Shown: positions 10,061 to 19,066 of the stretch, piece by piece | Position numbering within the stretch: position 1 is the stretch's first letter | Layout: each line of letters opens with the position of its first letter | Assembly (NCBI GenBank): GCA_938045195.1 | Contig: CALINC010000154.1 | Location: 1-42,554, forward strand | Length of the DNA stretch: 42,554 bases | Direction: 5' to 3' | Source of the DNA: an uncultured Treponema sp. | GTDB lineage: Bacteria; Spirochaetota; Spirochaetia; Treponematales; Treponemataceae | The notes under the pieces: generated by a model | Seen by the model: the letters and a program-made list of their open reading frames with translations, nothing else | Told to the model about the DNA's origin: nothing | Database searches by the model: none | Made by a program: the position numbers and the translations under genes

Positions 10061-10151
10061 TTAACCGGCAGTGTATCTTGCAGAAATACAACAAGTTTTT
10101 TACAAGATACACGATAATCTTGGACGGAGTATTTTAAATATTTCTCCGTCC
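10049..10151 (+). promoter_or_regulatory. Tandem intercistronic hairpins after the binding-protein gene
   Basis: Three perfect inverted repeats follow one another. CCGGTTAA/TTAACCGG (10049-10068) overlaps the stop codon. GTGTATCTTG/CAAGATACAC spans 10071-10112. GGACGGAG/CTCCGTCC spans 10122-10151. None has a T-run of its own. They probably stabilise the 3' end of the binding-protein message against exonucleases. Confidence 0.65.
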
Positions 10152-10171
10152 ACTTTCCGGCAATTCTTTTC

Positions 10172-10207
10172 AAGGCGAAAGAGTATGCACTTTTTTTCGC
10201 CTTTTTT
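10172..10207 (+). terminator. Attenuator-like terminator between binding protein and permease
   Basis: The stem AAGGCGAAA/TTTCGCCTT (10172-10180, 10195-10203) is followed by T residues to 10207. It sits just before the ribosome site of the first permease gene. No new promoter is obvious, so partial read-through is the likely way the permease and ATPase genes are transcribed. Confidence 0.7.
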
Positions 10208-10224
10208 GTATGTGTGAGGATATT

Positions 10225-11154
10225 ATGCTTAAATATATTATAAGACGTATAGTGCTGCTCATTCCTGTAATGCTCGGTGTTGCAACGATAGTGTTTTCGC
10301 TCTTATACTTTACTCCGGGAGACCCGGTACGCAATAAGCTGGGGACAAACGCTTCTCCCGTCGAAGTTCAAAAATTAAGAGAAAAAATGGGTTTAAACGA
10401 CCCGTTTTTGGTTCAGTTTGTAAGGTATCTTAAAAATATACTTTTTCGAGGAAGTTTGGGAGATTCTTATATAACCGAACAACCTGTGGTTCTGGAGATA
10501 AGCGCAAGGGTAGGGGCTACGATAAAATTGGCTGTAGCTTCCACGATAGTTGCCCTTGCTCTCGGAATACCGCTTGGAATTGTTTCCGCAATAAAACAGT
10601 ATTCCGTATTTGATCATATCACGATGATTTTTGCCCTTATCGGTTTGTCGATGCCTGTTTTTTGGCTTGGGCTTTTGATAATTTTATTGTTTTCTGTAAA
10701 ACTAGGCTGGTTCCCGTCTTCGGGCTTTTCGAGCTTTAAACACTTGGTATTACCTGCTTTAGCATTGGGGGCTCAGTCGGTTGCAGTTTTAACCCGAATG
10801 ACCCGCTCCAGTATGCTTGAGACAATCAGACAAGACTATATACGTACTGCCCGTGCAAAGGGGCAAAAGGAAAGAATTGTTGTTTTTAAACATGCGCTCG
10901 GCAACTCTCTTATACCGGTTATTACGGTAGTCGGTATTCAATTTGGGCAACTAATGGGCGGAGCGGTTATGACCGAAATTATTTTTTCCATTCCGGGTAT
11001 AGGACGCTTGATGATTGATTCAATAAAACTGAGGGATGCTCCCGTCGTTTTAGGCTGTGTTTTATTTGTTGCCGTAACTTTTGCAATAGTTAATTTAATT
11101 GTAGATATACTATATACCTACGTAGACCCGCGTATAAAAACGCAATACACATAG
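10225..11154 (+). CDS. dppB: Peptide ABC transporter permease, DppB type
   Basis: This is an inner-membrane permease subunit of the peptide importer. It begins MLKYIIRRI and has the conserved N-terminal motif LLYFTPGDPV. A periplasmic stretch and about five more membrane segments follow. The EAA loop towards the C-terminus (ARAKGQKERIVVFKHALGNS) contacts the ATPases. An in-frame ATG lies at 10210, but GAGG at about 10215-10218 with proper spacing favours the ATG at 10225, giving 309 residues, normal for DppB. The next permease begins 13 bases after the stop. Confidence 0.93.
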   Translation: MLKYIIRRIVLLIPVMLGVATIVFSLLYFTPGDPVRNKLGTNASPVEVQKLREKMGLNDPFLVQFVRYLKNILFRGSLGDSYITEQPVVLEISARVGATIKLAVASTIVALALGIPLGIVSAIKQYSVFDHITMIFALIGLSMPVFWLGLLIILLFSVKLGWFPSSGFSSFKHLVLPALALGAQSVAVLTRMTRSSMLETIRQDYIRTARAKGQKERIVVFKHALGNSLIPVITVVGIQFGQLMGGAVMTEIIFSIPGIGRLMIDSIKLRDAPVVLGCVLFVAVTFAIVNLIVDILYTYVDPRIKTQYT

Positions 11155-11167
11155 AGGCGGTAATGTT

Positions 11168-12055
11168 ATGAAAAATAAAAAACTTAATAGTGCGACAATA
11201 AACGATAGAAAAAAACTTAACGGCTTCCGCGGTGTTTTTCACAGAATGGCTCAGAATAAACTTGCAATGGTAGGTTTGGTTATTATCGCTTTGCTTGTTT
11301 TAATGGCAATTTTTGCAGATTTTGTAGCCCCTTATTCGTTTGACGGAACCGATTTGGAGCATCAGTTTGCAAAGCCCAGCCTTGAACATCTTTTCGGACA
11401 AGATGAATTCGGCCGTGATATTTTAAGCCGTGTTATTTACGGTGCTAGAATTTCGCTTAAAGTCGGCTTTATTTCGGTTGGTATTGCTTTGTTTGTCGGT
11501 GCTTTTATCGGAGCCGTTACGGGGTATTTCGGCGGAAAAGTAGACACAATTTTAATGCGTTTTATCGATATTTTGCAGGCAATTCCCGATATTCTTTTAG
11601 CTATCGCCATTGTGGCTTCTTTGGGACCGGGACTTGGGAATTTGATGATTGCGGTAGGTATTGCAGGAATACCCGGCTATGCCCGAATTGTCCGTTCTGC
11701 GGTTATGTCGATTGTCGATATGGAATTTATCGAAGCTGCCCGTGCAGGCGGTTCTTCCGATTTTAGAATTATCTTTAAACACATAATTCCAAACTGCATG
11801 GCACCCATAATCGTACAGGCAACGCTCGGCGTAGCTTATGCAATTTTAAATGCTGCGGGTTTAAGTTTTATCGGCTTGGGGCTTGAACCGCCCACACCGG
11901 AATGGGGAGCTATGCTTTCAGGCGGCAGAGCCTATATCCGAAGCTATTCTCATCTTACTTTGTTCCCCGGTTTGGCAATAGTTATAACTATTTTTGCATT
12001 GAATGTTTTAGGCGACGGTTTACGGGACGCTCTCGACCCGAAACTAAAACGGTAA
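11168..12055 (+). CDS. dppC: Peptide ABC transporter permease, DppC type
   Basis: This is the second membrane subunit. A cytoplasmic N-terminal tail is followed by the first helix (LAMVGLVIIALLVLMAIFAD) and the OppC/DppC signature GQDEFGRDILSRVIYGARIS near residue 77. About four further helices carry the EAA loop (EAARAGGSSDFRIIFKHIIP) and the C-terminal GDGLRDALDPKLKR, which is typical of the family. The 295-residue length is normal. It lies between DppB and the two ATPase genes in the same operon. Confidence 0.94.
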   Translation: MKNKKLNSATINDRKKLNGFRGVFHRMAQNKLAMVGLVIIALLVLMAIFADFVAPYSFDGTDLEHQFAKPSLEHLFGQDEFGRDILSRVIYGARISLKVGFISVGIALFVGAFIGAVTGYFGGKVDTILMRFIDILQAIPDILLAIAIVASLGPGLGNLMIAVGIAGIPGYARIVRSAVMSIVDMEFIEAARAGGSSDFRIIFKHIIPNCMAPIIVQATLGVAYAILNAAGLSFIGLGLEPPTPEWGAMLSGGRAYIRSYSHLTLFPGLAIVITIFALNVLGDGLRDALDPKLKR

Positions 12056-12071
12056 GGGAGGTGTGTTCTTT

Positions 12072-13055
12072 ATGGAAGAATTACTACAAATTGAAGATTT
12101 AAGCATTTATTATATAACTGAGGCAGGCGAAACCCGTGCCGTAAATAATTTGAATTTAAAGCTGGATAAGGGTGAAACTTTAGGCTTTGTAGGTGAAACC
12201 GGAGCCGGAAAAACTACGTCGGCTTTAGGCATTATGCGTCTGGTTCCCAATCCTCCCGGAAAAATCGTAAGCGGAAAAGTATTTTTTGACGGAGAAAACC
12301 TTTTGGAAAAGCCCGAAAAAGAAATGCACCAAATCCGCGGAAATAAAATTTCAATGATTTTCCAAGACCCGATGACTTCTTTAAATCCCGTTATGACGGT
12401 AGGAGAGCAAATTGCAGAAGTGTTAGCACTTCATCAAAACTTAAAAAAAGATGAACTGAAAGAAAAAACTTGCCAAATGCTTGAAACCGTCGGCATTAAA
12501 CGGGAGCGGGTACATGATTATCCGCATCAATTTTCGGGCGGAATGAAACAGCGGGTTGTTATTGCAATGGCTCTTGCCTGTAATCCGATGCTTATCATTG
12601 CCGATGAGCCGACGACGGCTTTAGACGTTACTATTCAAGCTCAAGTTTTGGAGCTTATGATTGACCTCAAAAAGAAGTATAACACTTCTATGATTATGAT
12701 TACGCATGATTTAGGCATTGTTGCCGAGATTTGCGATAATGTTGCAATTATGTATGCAGGCTCCGTTATAGAATACGGTTCCGTCGAAAAGTTGTATACC
12801 GCCCCTAAGCATCCGTATACAAAGGGTTTATTCGCTTCAATTCCGACTCTTGATGCCGATGAAGACTCGCTCCATGTTATAAAGGGGAGCCCTCCCAATC
12901 CTGTAGATTTACCTACGGGCTGCAAATTTCATCCGCGGTGCGAATTTGCAACGGAACGGTGTAAAAGTGAATGTCCTTCAATGATAGATGTGGATAATGC
13001 TCACAGTGTTGCGTGTTTTTTATTCGACAAAAAAGTTTCTATGGAGGATAAGTAA
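12072..13055 (+). CDS. dppD: Peptide ABC transporter ATPase, DppD type
   Basis: This is the first nucleotide-binding subunit. It has Walker A (GETGAGKTTSALG), Q-loop (SMIFQDPMTSLNP), signature FSGGMKQRV, Walker B (LIIADEPTTALDV) and H-loop (ITHDLG). The oligopeptide-transporter C-terminal extension follows, with cysteines in GCKFHPRCEFATERCKSECP; in this family such cysteines can bind an Fe-S cluster. A GTG at 12063 is in frame, but it overlaps the GGGAGGTG ribosome site, so the ATG at 12072 is preferred. The stop codon abuts the start of the partner ATPase. Confidence 0.94.
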   Translation: MEELLQIEDLSIYYITEAGETRAVNNLNLKLDKGETLGFVGETGAGKTTSALGIMRLVPNPPGKIVSGKVFFDGENLLEKPEKEMHQIRGNKISMIFQDPMTSLNPVMTVGEQIAEVLALHQNLKKDELKEKTCQMLETVGIKRERVHDYPHQFSGGMKQRVVIAMALACNPMLIIADEPTTALDVTIQAQVLELMIDLKKKYNTSMIMITHDLGIVAEICDNVAIMYAGSVIEYGSVEKLYTAPKHPYTKGLFASIPTLDADEDSLHVIKGSPPNPVDLPTGCKFHPRCEFATERCKSECPSMIDVDNAHSVACFLFDKKVSMEDK

Positions 13056-14006
13056 ATGGCTGATATTATATTGGAAGTTAAAAACCTAAAAAAATACTTT
13101 ACGACAAAAAAAGGCTTACTCCATGCCGTTGACGATATAAGTTTTTCCATAAACAAAGGAGAAACCTTAGGTCTTGTAGGAGAATCGGGCTGCGGTAAAT
13201 CTACTGCAGGGCGCGCAATTTTGCGGCTTCATGAACCGACTTCCGGGCAAATTCTTTTTGAAGGACACAACACGCTTGCCTACAAAAGCCGTAAAGATAA
13301 ACTGAAAATGCGGCAGGAAATGCAAATCGTATTTCAAGATCCGTATTCTTCACTTAATCCGCGTCTTAATACCTTTGAGCTTATAGCCGACTATCTTTAT
13401 GTTAATAAATCATATAAAACAAAAGAAGAAGTTAAACACCGAGTAAAAGAGGTTATGGAAATTGTCGGTTTGGAAGAAAGACTTGAAGACGCTTATCCGC
13501 ATGAATTGGACGGAGGCAGGCGTCAAAGAATAGGCATCGCAAGAGCTCTTTCACTTAATCCGAAATTCATCGTTATGGACGAACCTGTTTCGGCTCTTGA
13601 CGTAAGTATTCAAGCGCAAATACTAAACCTGCTTGCCGAGCTTCAAAAAAAACTGGGTTTGACATATTTGTTTATTTCACATAATTTGAGTGTTGTAAAG
13701 CATATAAGCGACAGAATTGCCGTTATGTATTTGGGACGCATTGTTGAAATAACCGGTTATAAGTCTATTTTTTCAAATCCGCTTCATCCGTATACGCGGG
13801 CACTTCTTTCGGCAATTCCCATACCCAAATACGGCTTAAAACGAGAAAGGATTATTCTACCGGGCGACGTACCCAGTCCGATAAATCCTCCTGCCGGCTG
13901 TGTATTTTGCGGAAGATGCGCACATAAAATGCCTATTTGCTCGGAAATTCGTCCCGAATTGGAAGAGCGGGAGGGCGGACATTTTGTTGCCTGCCATCTA
14001 AAATAG
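13056..14006 (+). CDS. dppF: Peptide ABC transporter ATPase, DppF type
   Basis: This is the second nucleotide-binding subunit and partner of the preceding ATPase. Walker A is GESGCGKSTAGRA. The Q-loop region is VFQDPYSSLNPR. Walker B is FIVMDEPVSALDV and the H-loop is FISHNLS. The ABC signature is atypical: it reads LDGGRRQRIGIARAL, with Asp where Ser is usual, so the composite site using this signature may hydrolyse poorly. A C-terminal Cys cluster (GCVFCGRCAHKMPICSE) matches the OppF extension. The ATG directly follows the previous stop codon, with GGAGG 8 bases upstream, so translation is coupled. The operon ends here. Confidence 0.94.
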   Translation: MADIILEVKNLKKYFTTKKGLLHAVDDISFSINKGETLGLVGESGCGKSTAGRAILRLHEPTSGQILFEGHNTLAYKSRKDKLKMRQEMQIVFQDPYSSLNPRLNTFELIADYLYVNKSYKTKEEVKHRVKEVMEIVGLEERLEDAYPHELDGGRRQRIGIARALSLNPKFIVMDEPVSALDVSIQAQILNLLAELQKKLGLTYLFISHNLSVVKHISDRIAVMYLGRIVEITGYKSIFSNPLHPYTRALLSAIPIPKYGLKRERIILPGDVPSPINPPAGCVFCGRCAHKMPICSEIRPELEEREGGHFVACHLK

Positions 14007-14027
14007 TATTTTTTGCGATTAAAAAAG

Positions 14028-14073
14028 CGGCAAAATGCCGGTTAACTCATTTTATGTTAGCCGGTTACCTATC
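14028..14073 (+). other. Imperfect hairpins after the importer operon
   Basis: GGC/GCC around AAAAT, and an imperfect CCGGTTAAC/GTTAGCCGG stem, lie between the last ATPase gene and the SDR gene. There is no T-run, so they are weak candidates for a 3'-end or attenuation structure. Confidence 0.35.
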
Positions 14074-14090
14074 ATACGGAAGTGATATGT

Positions 14091-14894
14091 ATGAAAAAAA
14101 TAGCAATAGTTACGGGCGGTTCAAGCGGCATCGGTCTTGAAATTGTTAAAGCACTTATTAAATGCGGTTATTTTGTGTATACAATAAGCAGAAGAGCTTT
14201 TTCGGAATTTGAAAAAACAGAGAGTGTGCATTTTTCGGCAGATGTAAGCGATGATGCCGCTTTAAAAAAAGTCGTCGATGAAATTTGGCAAAAAGAAAAG
14301 CGGCTGGACTTACTCGTATGTGCAGCAGGTTTTGGGATTTCCGGTGCCGTAGAATTTACCGTAATTGAAGAAGCGCATAAACAATTTGATGTCAATTTTT
14401 TCGGAACTTTTTTTGCTTTAAGAAATGTAAGCAATTATATGCGTTTACAGGGCTTCGGAAGAATTCTTGTTTTAAGCTCAATCGCAGGAGAAATTGCAAT
14501 TCCTTTTCAAGGGTTTTATTCGGCATCAAAAGCTGCTGTAGGAAAACTCATAGAATCTTTCCGTGCGGAAGTTGAACCTTTCGGTATTTCTTGTGCGCTG
14601 ATTTTGCCCGGCGATACGGCAACGCCTTTTACTGAAATGCGCCGAAAGTCGGCTGCCGGCGATGATATATACGGCGGGCGAATAGAGAAAAGCATATCGA
14701 AAATGGAAGCTGATGAAGTAAACGGAATGAGTGCAAAAAAACTCGGAGAATTTGTTGCGGCATTAGCCTGCAAAAAAAAGATAAAATTTTTATATCCGTA
14801 TAACCGAAGCTATGCCTTTTTATTATTTTTATATAGAATCTTTCCTAGACAGTTTGCTCTGTATATTATAAAAAAAATATATGCCGGCGGCTAA
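14091..14894 (+). CDS. Short-chain dehydrogenase/reductase
   Basis: This is a classical SDR of about 267 residues. The N-terminal Rossmann motif is AIVTGGSSGIGLEI and the mid-region motif is LVCAAGFG, in place of NNAG. The catalytic Ser lies in ILVLSSIAGE and the Tyr-Lys pair in FYSASKAAV. The C-terminal LPGDTATPF is a PG-type substrate loop. The C-terminal hydrophobic stretch FLLFLYRIFPRQFALYIIKK suggests membrane association, as in 3-ketosphinganine-reductase-like and lipid-modifying SDRs. The substrate is unknown. The acyl-CoA ligase that follows hints at lipid metabolism, which is inference. The start at 14091 has a GGAAG ribosome site; an in-frame GTG at 14082 is less likely. Confidence 0.85.
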   Translation: MKKIAIVTGGSSGIGLEIVKALIKCGYFVYTISRRAFSEFEKTESVHFSADVSDDAALKKVVDEIWQKEKRLDLLVCAAGFGISGAVEFTVIEEAHKQFDVNFFGTFFALRNVSNYMRLQGFGRILVLSSIAGEIAIPFQGFYSASKAAVGKLIESFRAEVEPFGISCALILPGDTATPFTEMRRKSAAGDDIYGGRIEKSISKMEADEVNGMSAKKLGEFVAALACKKKIKFLYPYNRSYAFLLFLYRIFPRQFALYIIKKIYAGG

Positions 14895-14989
14895 GTTTCA
14901 AAAATTTAATGTTTTTTTACTAAGAATATAGATTTTAATGCCGTTTACCCCTTGATACAATAGTTATTTTGTGATAGCGTTTGAGCATT

Positions 14990-16921
14990 ATGAGTATTAA
15001 AGATAAATCATTGCCGTTACTTTTAAAACGGATTTCCGAAACGTACCCCACTGCGGGGGCGCAAATGTTTAAGGGTGAAGACAAGGAGTTTCATTCTCTT
15101 TCTTACAAAGCCGTTTATCAAACAGTACTCGATTTTTCGGCAGGACTTTTGCTGGCGGGGTGTAAACCTAAAGAGCATGTCGGTCTTATTGCCGATAATC
15201 GAAAAGAGTGGCTGCATATCAGCTTCGGCATTATGGGGATTGGTGCTGCCGATGTTCCGCGCGGTTGTGATGCGACGGAACAGGAAATAACTCATATTCT
15301 TTCTTTTGCCGGCTGCCGTTTTGCTGTATTGGAAAACGAGACTCAAATTAAAAAAGTCTTAAAAAATATTGATGATATTCCTTCTTTGGAGTGTATTATT
15401 TCGATAGATAAAGTTGAATTTGAGAAACTTGTAGAGGAGTTTGACCTTCGTAGTAAAAACCGGAATATCAAATTCTATACATACGCTGACATTCTTGCAG
15501 CGGGCAAGAATGAACGGGCCGCCGGTAGGATAAGACCTGAAGAATATGTTGAAAATGTTGAACTTGATGACCTCGCTTCAATCATCTTTACTTCGGGAAC
15601 AACGGGTAATCCTAAAGGCGTTACGATGACCCATAGAAATTTTATGACTCAGCTTGAAGAATTGCATGTGCGGATTGCAATGAAGCCCGGTGAAAAAGCT
15701 ATTTCGGTTTTACCGGTTTGGCATTCGTTTGAAAGAGCCTGCGAGTATGTTATTATTATTTCCGGCGGAACGATTGCGTATTCAAAACCTATCGGGAGCG
15801 TTCTTTTAGCTGATATGCAAAAGATAAATCCGATGTTGTTCCCGTCAGTTCCGAGAATCTGGGAAGCTGTGTATGACGGAATTTTTAAAACGATGAAAAA
15901 ACGCGGAAGAGCTTTATATTATCTTTTTGTGTTTTTTATTGAAGTCGGTATTAAAACAATGAGGCAAAAACGGCGCGTCTTGGGCTTATGTCCGCATTTT
16001 CAGCGCAGAACAAAAATTCTATATCCGATATTATCGCTTCTTCCGCTGATTTGTCTTGCACCGTTTTATTATATCGGCGATTTACTTATTTACCGTACAA
16101 TACGGAAAAAATTCGGTAAATGTTTTAAAGCCGGTGTTTCCGGGGGCGGGGCTTTGCCGCCTAATGTAGATGAGTTTTTTTGGGCAATCGGTATAAATGT
16201 TGTAGAGGGCTACGGCATTACGGAGACCGCCCCGGTTGTATGTGTACGTCCGGTAAACCGTCCGGTATTCGGCACATTGGGAAAGCCCTTGCCGTGTTTT
16301 CAATATAAAATTCTTGACAAGAACGGCAAAGAAGTAAAACAGGGGAAAAAGGGCGTATTATATTTAAAAGGAGACGGCGTAACAAAGGGGTATTATAATG
16401 CACCCGAAAAAACAGCCGAAGTTATAGACAGTGACGGCTGGTTCGATACCGGCGACTTGGCTTTAATGACAATCGACGGCGAATTAATTTTAAGAGGCAG
16501 AAAAAAGAATACTATAGTTCTTAGAGGCGGAGAAAATATTGAGCCTGTCCCGATTGAAATAAAATTGCAAGAATCGTCTTTGATTTCGACAGCTGTCGTA
16601 TTGGGGCAAGACCAGCGGGCTTTAGGTGCTTTAATTGCAGTAAGTAATGATAATCTTAAAACATGGGCTGAAAATCATGGGTTTAGAAATGTTCCTGTAG
16701 AAGAACTGGTAAATGAGCCTACAATACAAAAACTCTATGAGGCTGAAGTTGCCGAATTGGTTAATGCAAAAACAGGCTTTAAACTTTTTGAGCGTATAAG
16801 CAAGATCGTCTTGTTGCCCAATGAATTTAAAGCAGGGCAGGAGCTTTCGGCAAAAGGTGAAATGATGAGATATAAAATAACAAAAATTTACCGCAAGGAA
16901 ATTTATGAGCTTTTTAAATAG
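14990..16921 (+). CDS. Long-chain acyl-CoA synthetase (AMP-forming)
   Basis: This is an ANL-superfamily ligase that activates fatty acids to acyl-CoA via acyl-AMP. The P-loop-like motif is IIFTSGTTGNPKGVTMTHRN near residue 195. The adenine-binding motif is VVEGYGITETAPVV near 410, and the C-terminal hinge is GDLALMTIDGELILRGRKK. The insertion with hydrophobic segments near residues 300-370 (LLPLICLAPFYYIGDLLIY) suggests membrane association and is common in the long spirochaetal forms. About 643 residues fits the long-chain group. The start is ATG 14990 or TTG 14981; neither has a strong ribosome site. A strong terminator follows. Confidence 0.9.
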   Translation: MSIKDKSLPLLLKRISETYPTAGAQMFKGEDKEFHSLSYKAVYQTVLDFSAGLLLAGCKPKEHVGLIADNRKEWLHISFGIMGIGAADVPRGCDATEQEITHILSFAGCRFAVLENETQIKKVLKNIDDIPSLECIISIDKVEFEKLVEEFDLRSKNRNIKFYTYADILAAGKNERAAGRIRPEEYVENVELDDLASIIFTSGTTGNPKGVTMTHRNFMTQLEELHVRIAMKPGEKAISVLPVWHSFERACEYVIIISGGTIAYSKPIGSVLLADMQKINPMLFPSVPRIWEAVYDGIFKTMKKRGRALYYLFVFFIEVGIKTMRQKRRVLGLCPHFQRRTKILYPILSLLPLICLAPFYYIGDLLIYRTIRKKFGKCFKAGVSGGGALPPNVDEFFWAIGINVVEGYGITETAPVVCVRPVNRPVFGTLGKPLPCFQYKILDKNGKEVKQGKKGVLYLKGDGVTKGYYNAPEKTAEVIDSDGWFDTGDLALMTIDGELILRGRKKNTIVLRGGENIEPVPIEIKLQESSLISTAVVLGQDQRALGALIAVSNDNLKTWAENHGFRNVPVEELVNEPTIQKLYEAEVAELVNAKTGFKLFERISKIVLLPNEFKAGQELSAKGEMMRYKITKIYRKEIYELFK

Positions 16922-16950
16922 GGCTTTTTGCCGGATTTTTTTGTTTAGTA

Positions 16951-17008
16951 AGGTCTGATATCCTTTCCCGATGCGTTTTGCTCAAGGCTAGGGATATTAG
17001 ACCTTTTT
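16951..17008 (+). terminator. Terminator after the acyl-CoA synthetase gene, overlapping the kinase gene end
   Basis: A 13-bp stem AGGTCTGATATCC/GGATATTAGACCT (one G-T pair; 16951-16963 and 16992-17004) is followed by TTTTT. Its distal arm includes the stop codon of the converging histidine kinase gene. Confidence 0.75.
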
Positions 17009-19066
17009 ATGCGGCGGTATATGTTTTTTTACCATATCCAAAAGCTGTTTTTTATTAAAGGGCTTTGCTATTATATCGTTCATTTTCATTGAGAGACAAA
17101 TTTTACGTTCATCTTCTTGAGAGCCTGCCGTACATGCAATTATCGGATGTTTATACCCATTGTGGCGTAATATTTGCGTTGTTTCATATCCGTTTAAAAT
17201 AGGCATTTGAATATCCATAAAAATTATATCAAAATCAGCGGTTGAAGCAATGTCGATTGCTTGCTGTCCGTTTTCAGCAGTACTTACGATACAGCCGCTT
17301 TTTTCAAGCATAATTTTTAATAAATTTAAATTTACCGGATGGTCATCGACGACGAGGATTTTAGCTCCCTTAACGCCTTCTTCAAGTATAAGACTATTTG
17401 TTTTATCTAAGGCATGTGCTGTATCCGTTTTTATCGGTATTGCAATATCAGCCGTCTCTATAGGTTCAAGTTCGTGTATATCGTCTGCTCCGTAAGCATC
17501 TTCGGATTTTCTATATATGTCGTTGAGCAATTTAAAAATATGGCGGCGTTTTAAGGGTTTATATAAATAGTCTTCAAACCATTCCAATAATTTCATTTTT
17601 GTATCGCCGCCTAGTCTGCCTTCGGGTATCATCAGGTAAAGTTTTGATTCCCGTAATGAAGAATCATTGTGAATTTCAGCTCCTAATCTCCACCCATCCA
17701 TTTTGGGCATAATCATATCGATAAAAACTATATCGAACGGCTTATTATGCTGTACTGCTTGCCTCATTGCTGCTATCGCTTGTTCTCCCGAATTGACAAG
17801 AGTTATATCTTTAAAACCGAATGTGGTAAGCATTTTTTTTATAATAGAAAGAGTCTGCATACTGTCGTCTACTATTAAAAACCGTACATCTTTGCGTAAC
17901 AGAATATTTTCTTGAGATGTTTTTTTAGTGTCTGCAATAAGCGGAATTGTAAACCAAAAAATCGAACCCTCTTTGATATTATCCCTTAAGCCGATTTTCC
18001 CTTTCATCGTCGTTACTATATTTTTTGAAATTGCAAGCCCTAATCCCGTTCCGCCGTATTTTCTATTTATTGCGGCATTTTCTTGATAAAACGAGTTGAA
18101 TATTTTATCTTTTTGGTCGGCTTTAATTCCTATGCCCGTATCGGCTACTTCAAATAAGAGGAAAGGGCTTTCATGCTCAGAGTTTTCATTGGATTGCTTT
18201 TCGGTAATTTGCCGTACCGAAACGGAAAGACTGCCGTATTCTGTAAATTTAACGGCGTTTTTTACAAAATTGAGTAATACTTGTCTAAGACGGGTTGGAT
18301 CTCCTATGATAAATTCAGGAATTGCCGTATCAATATCTATAAGAACTTCCAAACCTTTTTTGTGTGCCTCTATAGAAATAAGGTCTACTGTCTGTTCTAC
18401 ACAATCGCTTAAGCCGAATACCGTGTTTTCGAGTGTCATATTACCGCTTTCAAGTTTTGAAAAATCCAAAACATCATTAACCAGTGCTAATAAAATATCT
18501 GCGCTAAAAGCAATCTGTCTGGCATATTCGAGCTGTTCTTCATCAAGATTAGTTTCGTGGATAAGTTCCATTGTGCCTATTATAGTTTGAATAGGAGTTC
18601 TTATTTCATGGCTTACATTTGCTAAAAATAAACTCCGCAATTTTCCGGCTTTTTCAGCGTCTTGTTTTTGGGTTATTAAAAAGCGTTCTTTTATTTTTTG
18701 CTGTGTAATGTCATCGATAATAACAAAGAAATTTCCATCTTGCTGTTCGGCAACGTCAAATTTTAAAGAGATACTTTTTGCTAAAGAATTTTGTTTTTCA
18801 AATTCCAACTCAAAGCTGCACTTTTTTACATAATTTGCTAAGAATATTGAAATACGTTTATATTCATCCGGCGAAAGGATTTGCATGAGATATTTATCGA
18901 ACATTATTTTAGGTTCTTTGCTTAAATACTCGTGTAGTAATTTCTCTGCGGCATCATTCCAAAAAAGGGGCAGTCTATCTTTTGTAAAAATTATGTATGC
19001 AAAATTTGAATTGTGTAAATATTTTCCCAGTTTGTATCGTGATAATTTTTTTTTAAATATAGGCAC
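16997..19066 (-). CDS. Hybrid sensor histidine kinase with two receiver domains
   Basis: This 689-residue soluble kinase has no obvious membrane segment. An N-terminal PAS-like domain (about 15-130) leads into HisKA, with the phospho-acceptor His153 in FLANVSHEIRTPIQ. The HATPase has N-box NFVKNAVKF near 266, G1 VADTGIGI near 307 and G2 GGTGLGLAISK near 338. The first receiver (about 395-515) has Asp450 in FIDMIMP and Lys503. The second receiver (about 568-685) has Asp618 in FMDIQMP and Lys668. No HPt domain is present, so an external phosphotransfer protein or direct transfer to the adjacent regulator is needed. The start overlaps the end of the upstream regulator gene by 14 bases, so the two are co-translated. 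The signal is unknown; a cytoplasmic one is inferred. Confidence 0.92.
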   Translation of the reverse strand: MPIFKKKLSRYKLGKYLHNSNFAYIIFTKDRLPLFWNDAAEKLLHEYLSKEPKIMFDKYLMQILSPDEYKRISIFLANYVKKCSFELEFEKQNSLAKSISLKFDVAEQQDGNFFVIIDDITQQKIKERFLITQKQDAEKAGKLRSLFLANVSHEIRTPIQTIIGTMELIHETNLDEEQLEYARQIAFSADILLALVNDVLDFSKLESGNMTLENTVFGLSDCVEQTVDLISIEAHKKGLEVLIDIDTAIPEFIIGDPTRLRQVLLNFVKNAVKFTEYGSLSVSVRQITEKQSNENSEHESPFLLFEVADTGIGIKADQKDKIFNSFYQENAAINRKYGGTGLGLAISKNIVTTMKGKIGLRDNIKEGSIFWFTIPLIADTKKTSQENILLRKDVRFLIVDDSMQTLSIIKKMLTTFGFKDITLVNSGEQAIAAMRQAVQHNKPFDIVFIDMIMPKMDGWRLGAEIHNDSSLRESKLYLMIPEGRLGGDTKMKLLEWFEDYLYKPLKRRHIFKLLNDIYRKSEDAYGADDIHELEPIETADIAIPIKTDTAHALDKTNSLILEEGVKGAKILVVDDHPVNLNLLKIMLEKSGCIVSTAENGQQAIDIASTADFDIIFMDIQMPILNGYETTQILRHNGYKHPIIACTAGSQEDERKICLSMKMNDIIAKPFNKKQLLDMVKKHIPPHKKV

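Noticed and set aside
17250..18590. Several plus-strand frames of 70-164 codons inside the histidine kinase gene
   Set aside because: They are shadows of a strongly supported kinase gene with conserved motifs. None has a ribosome site or recognisable domain.
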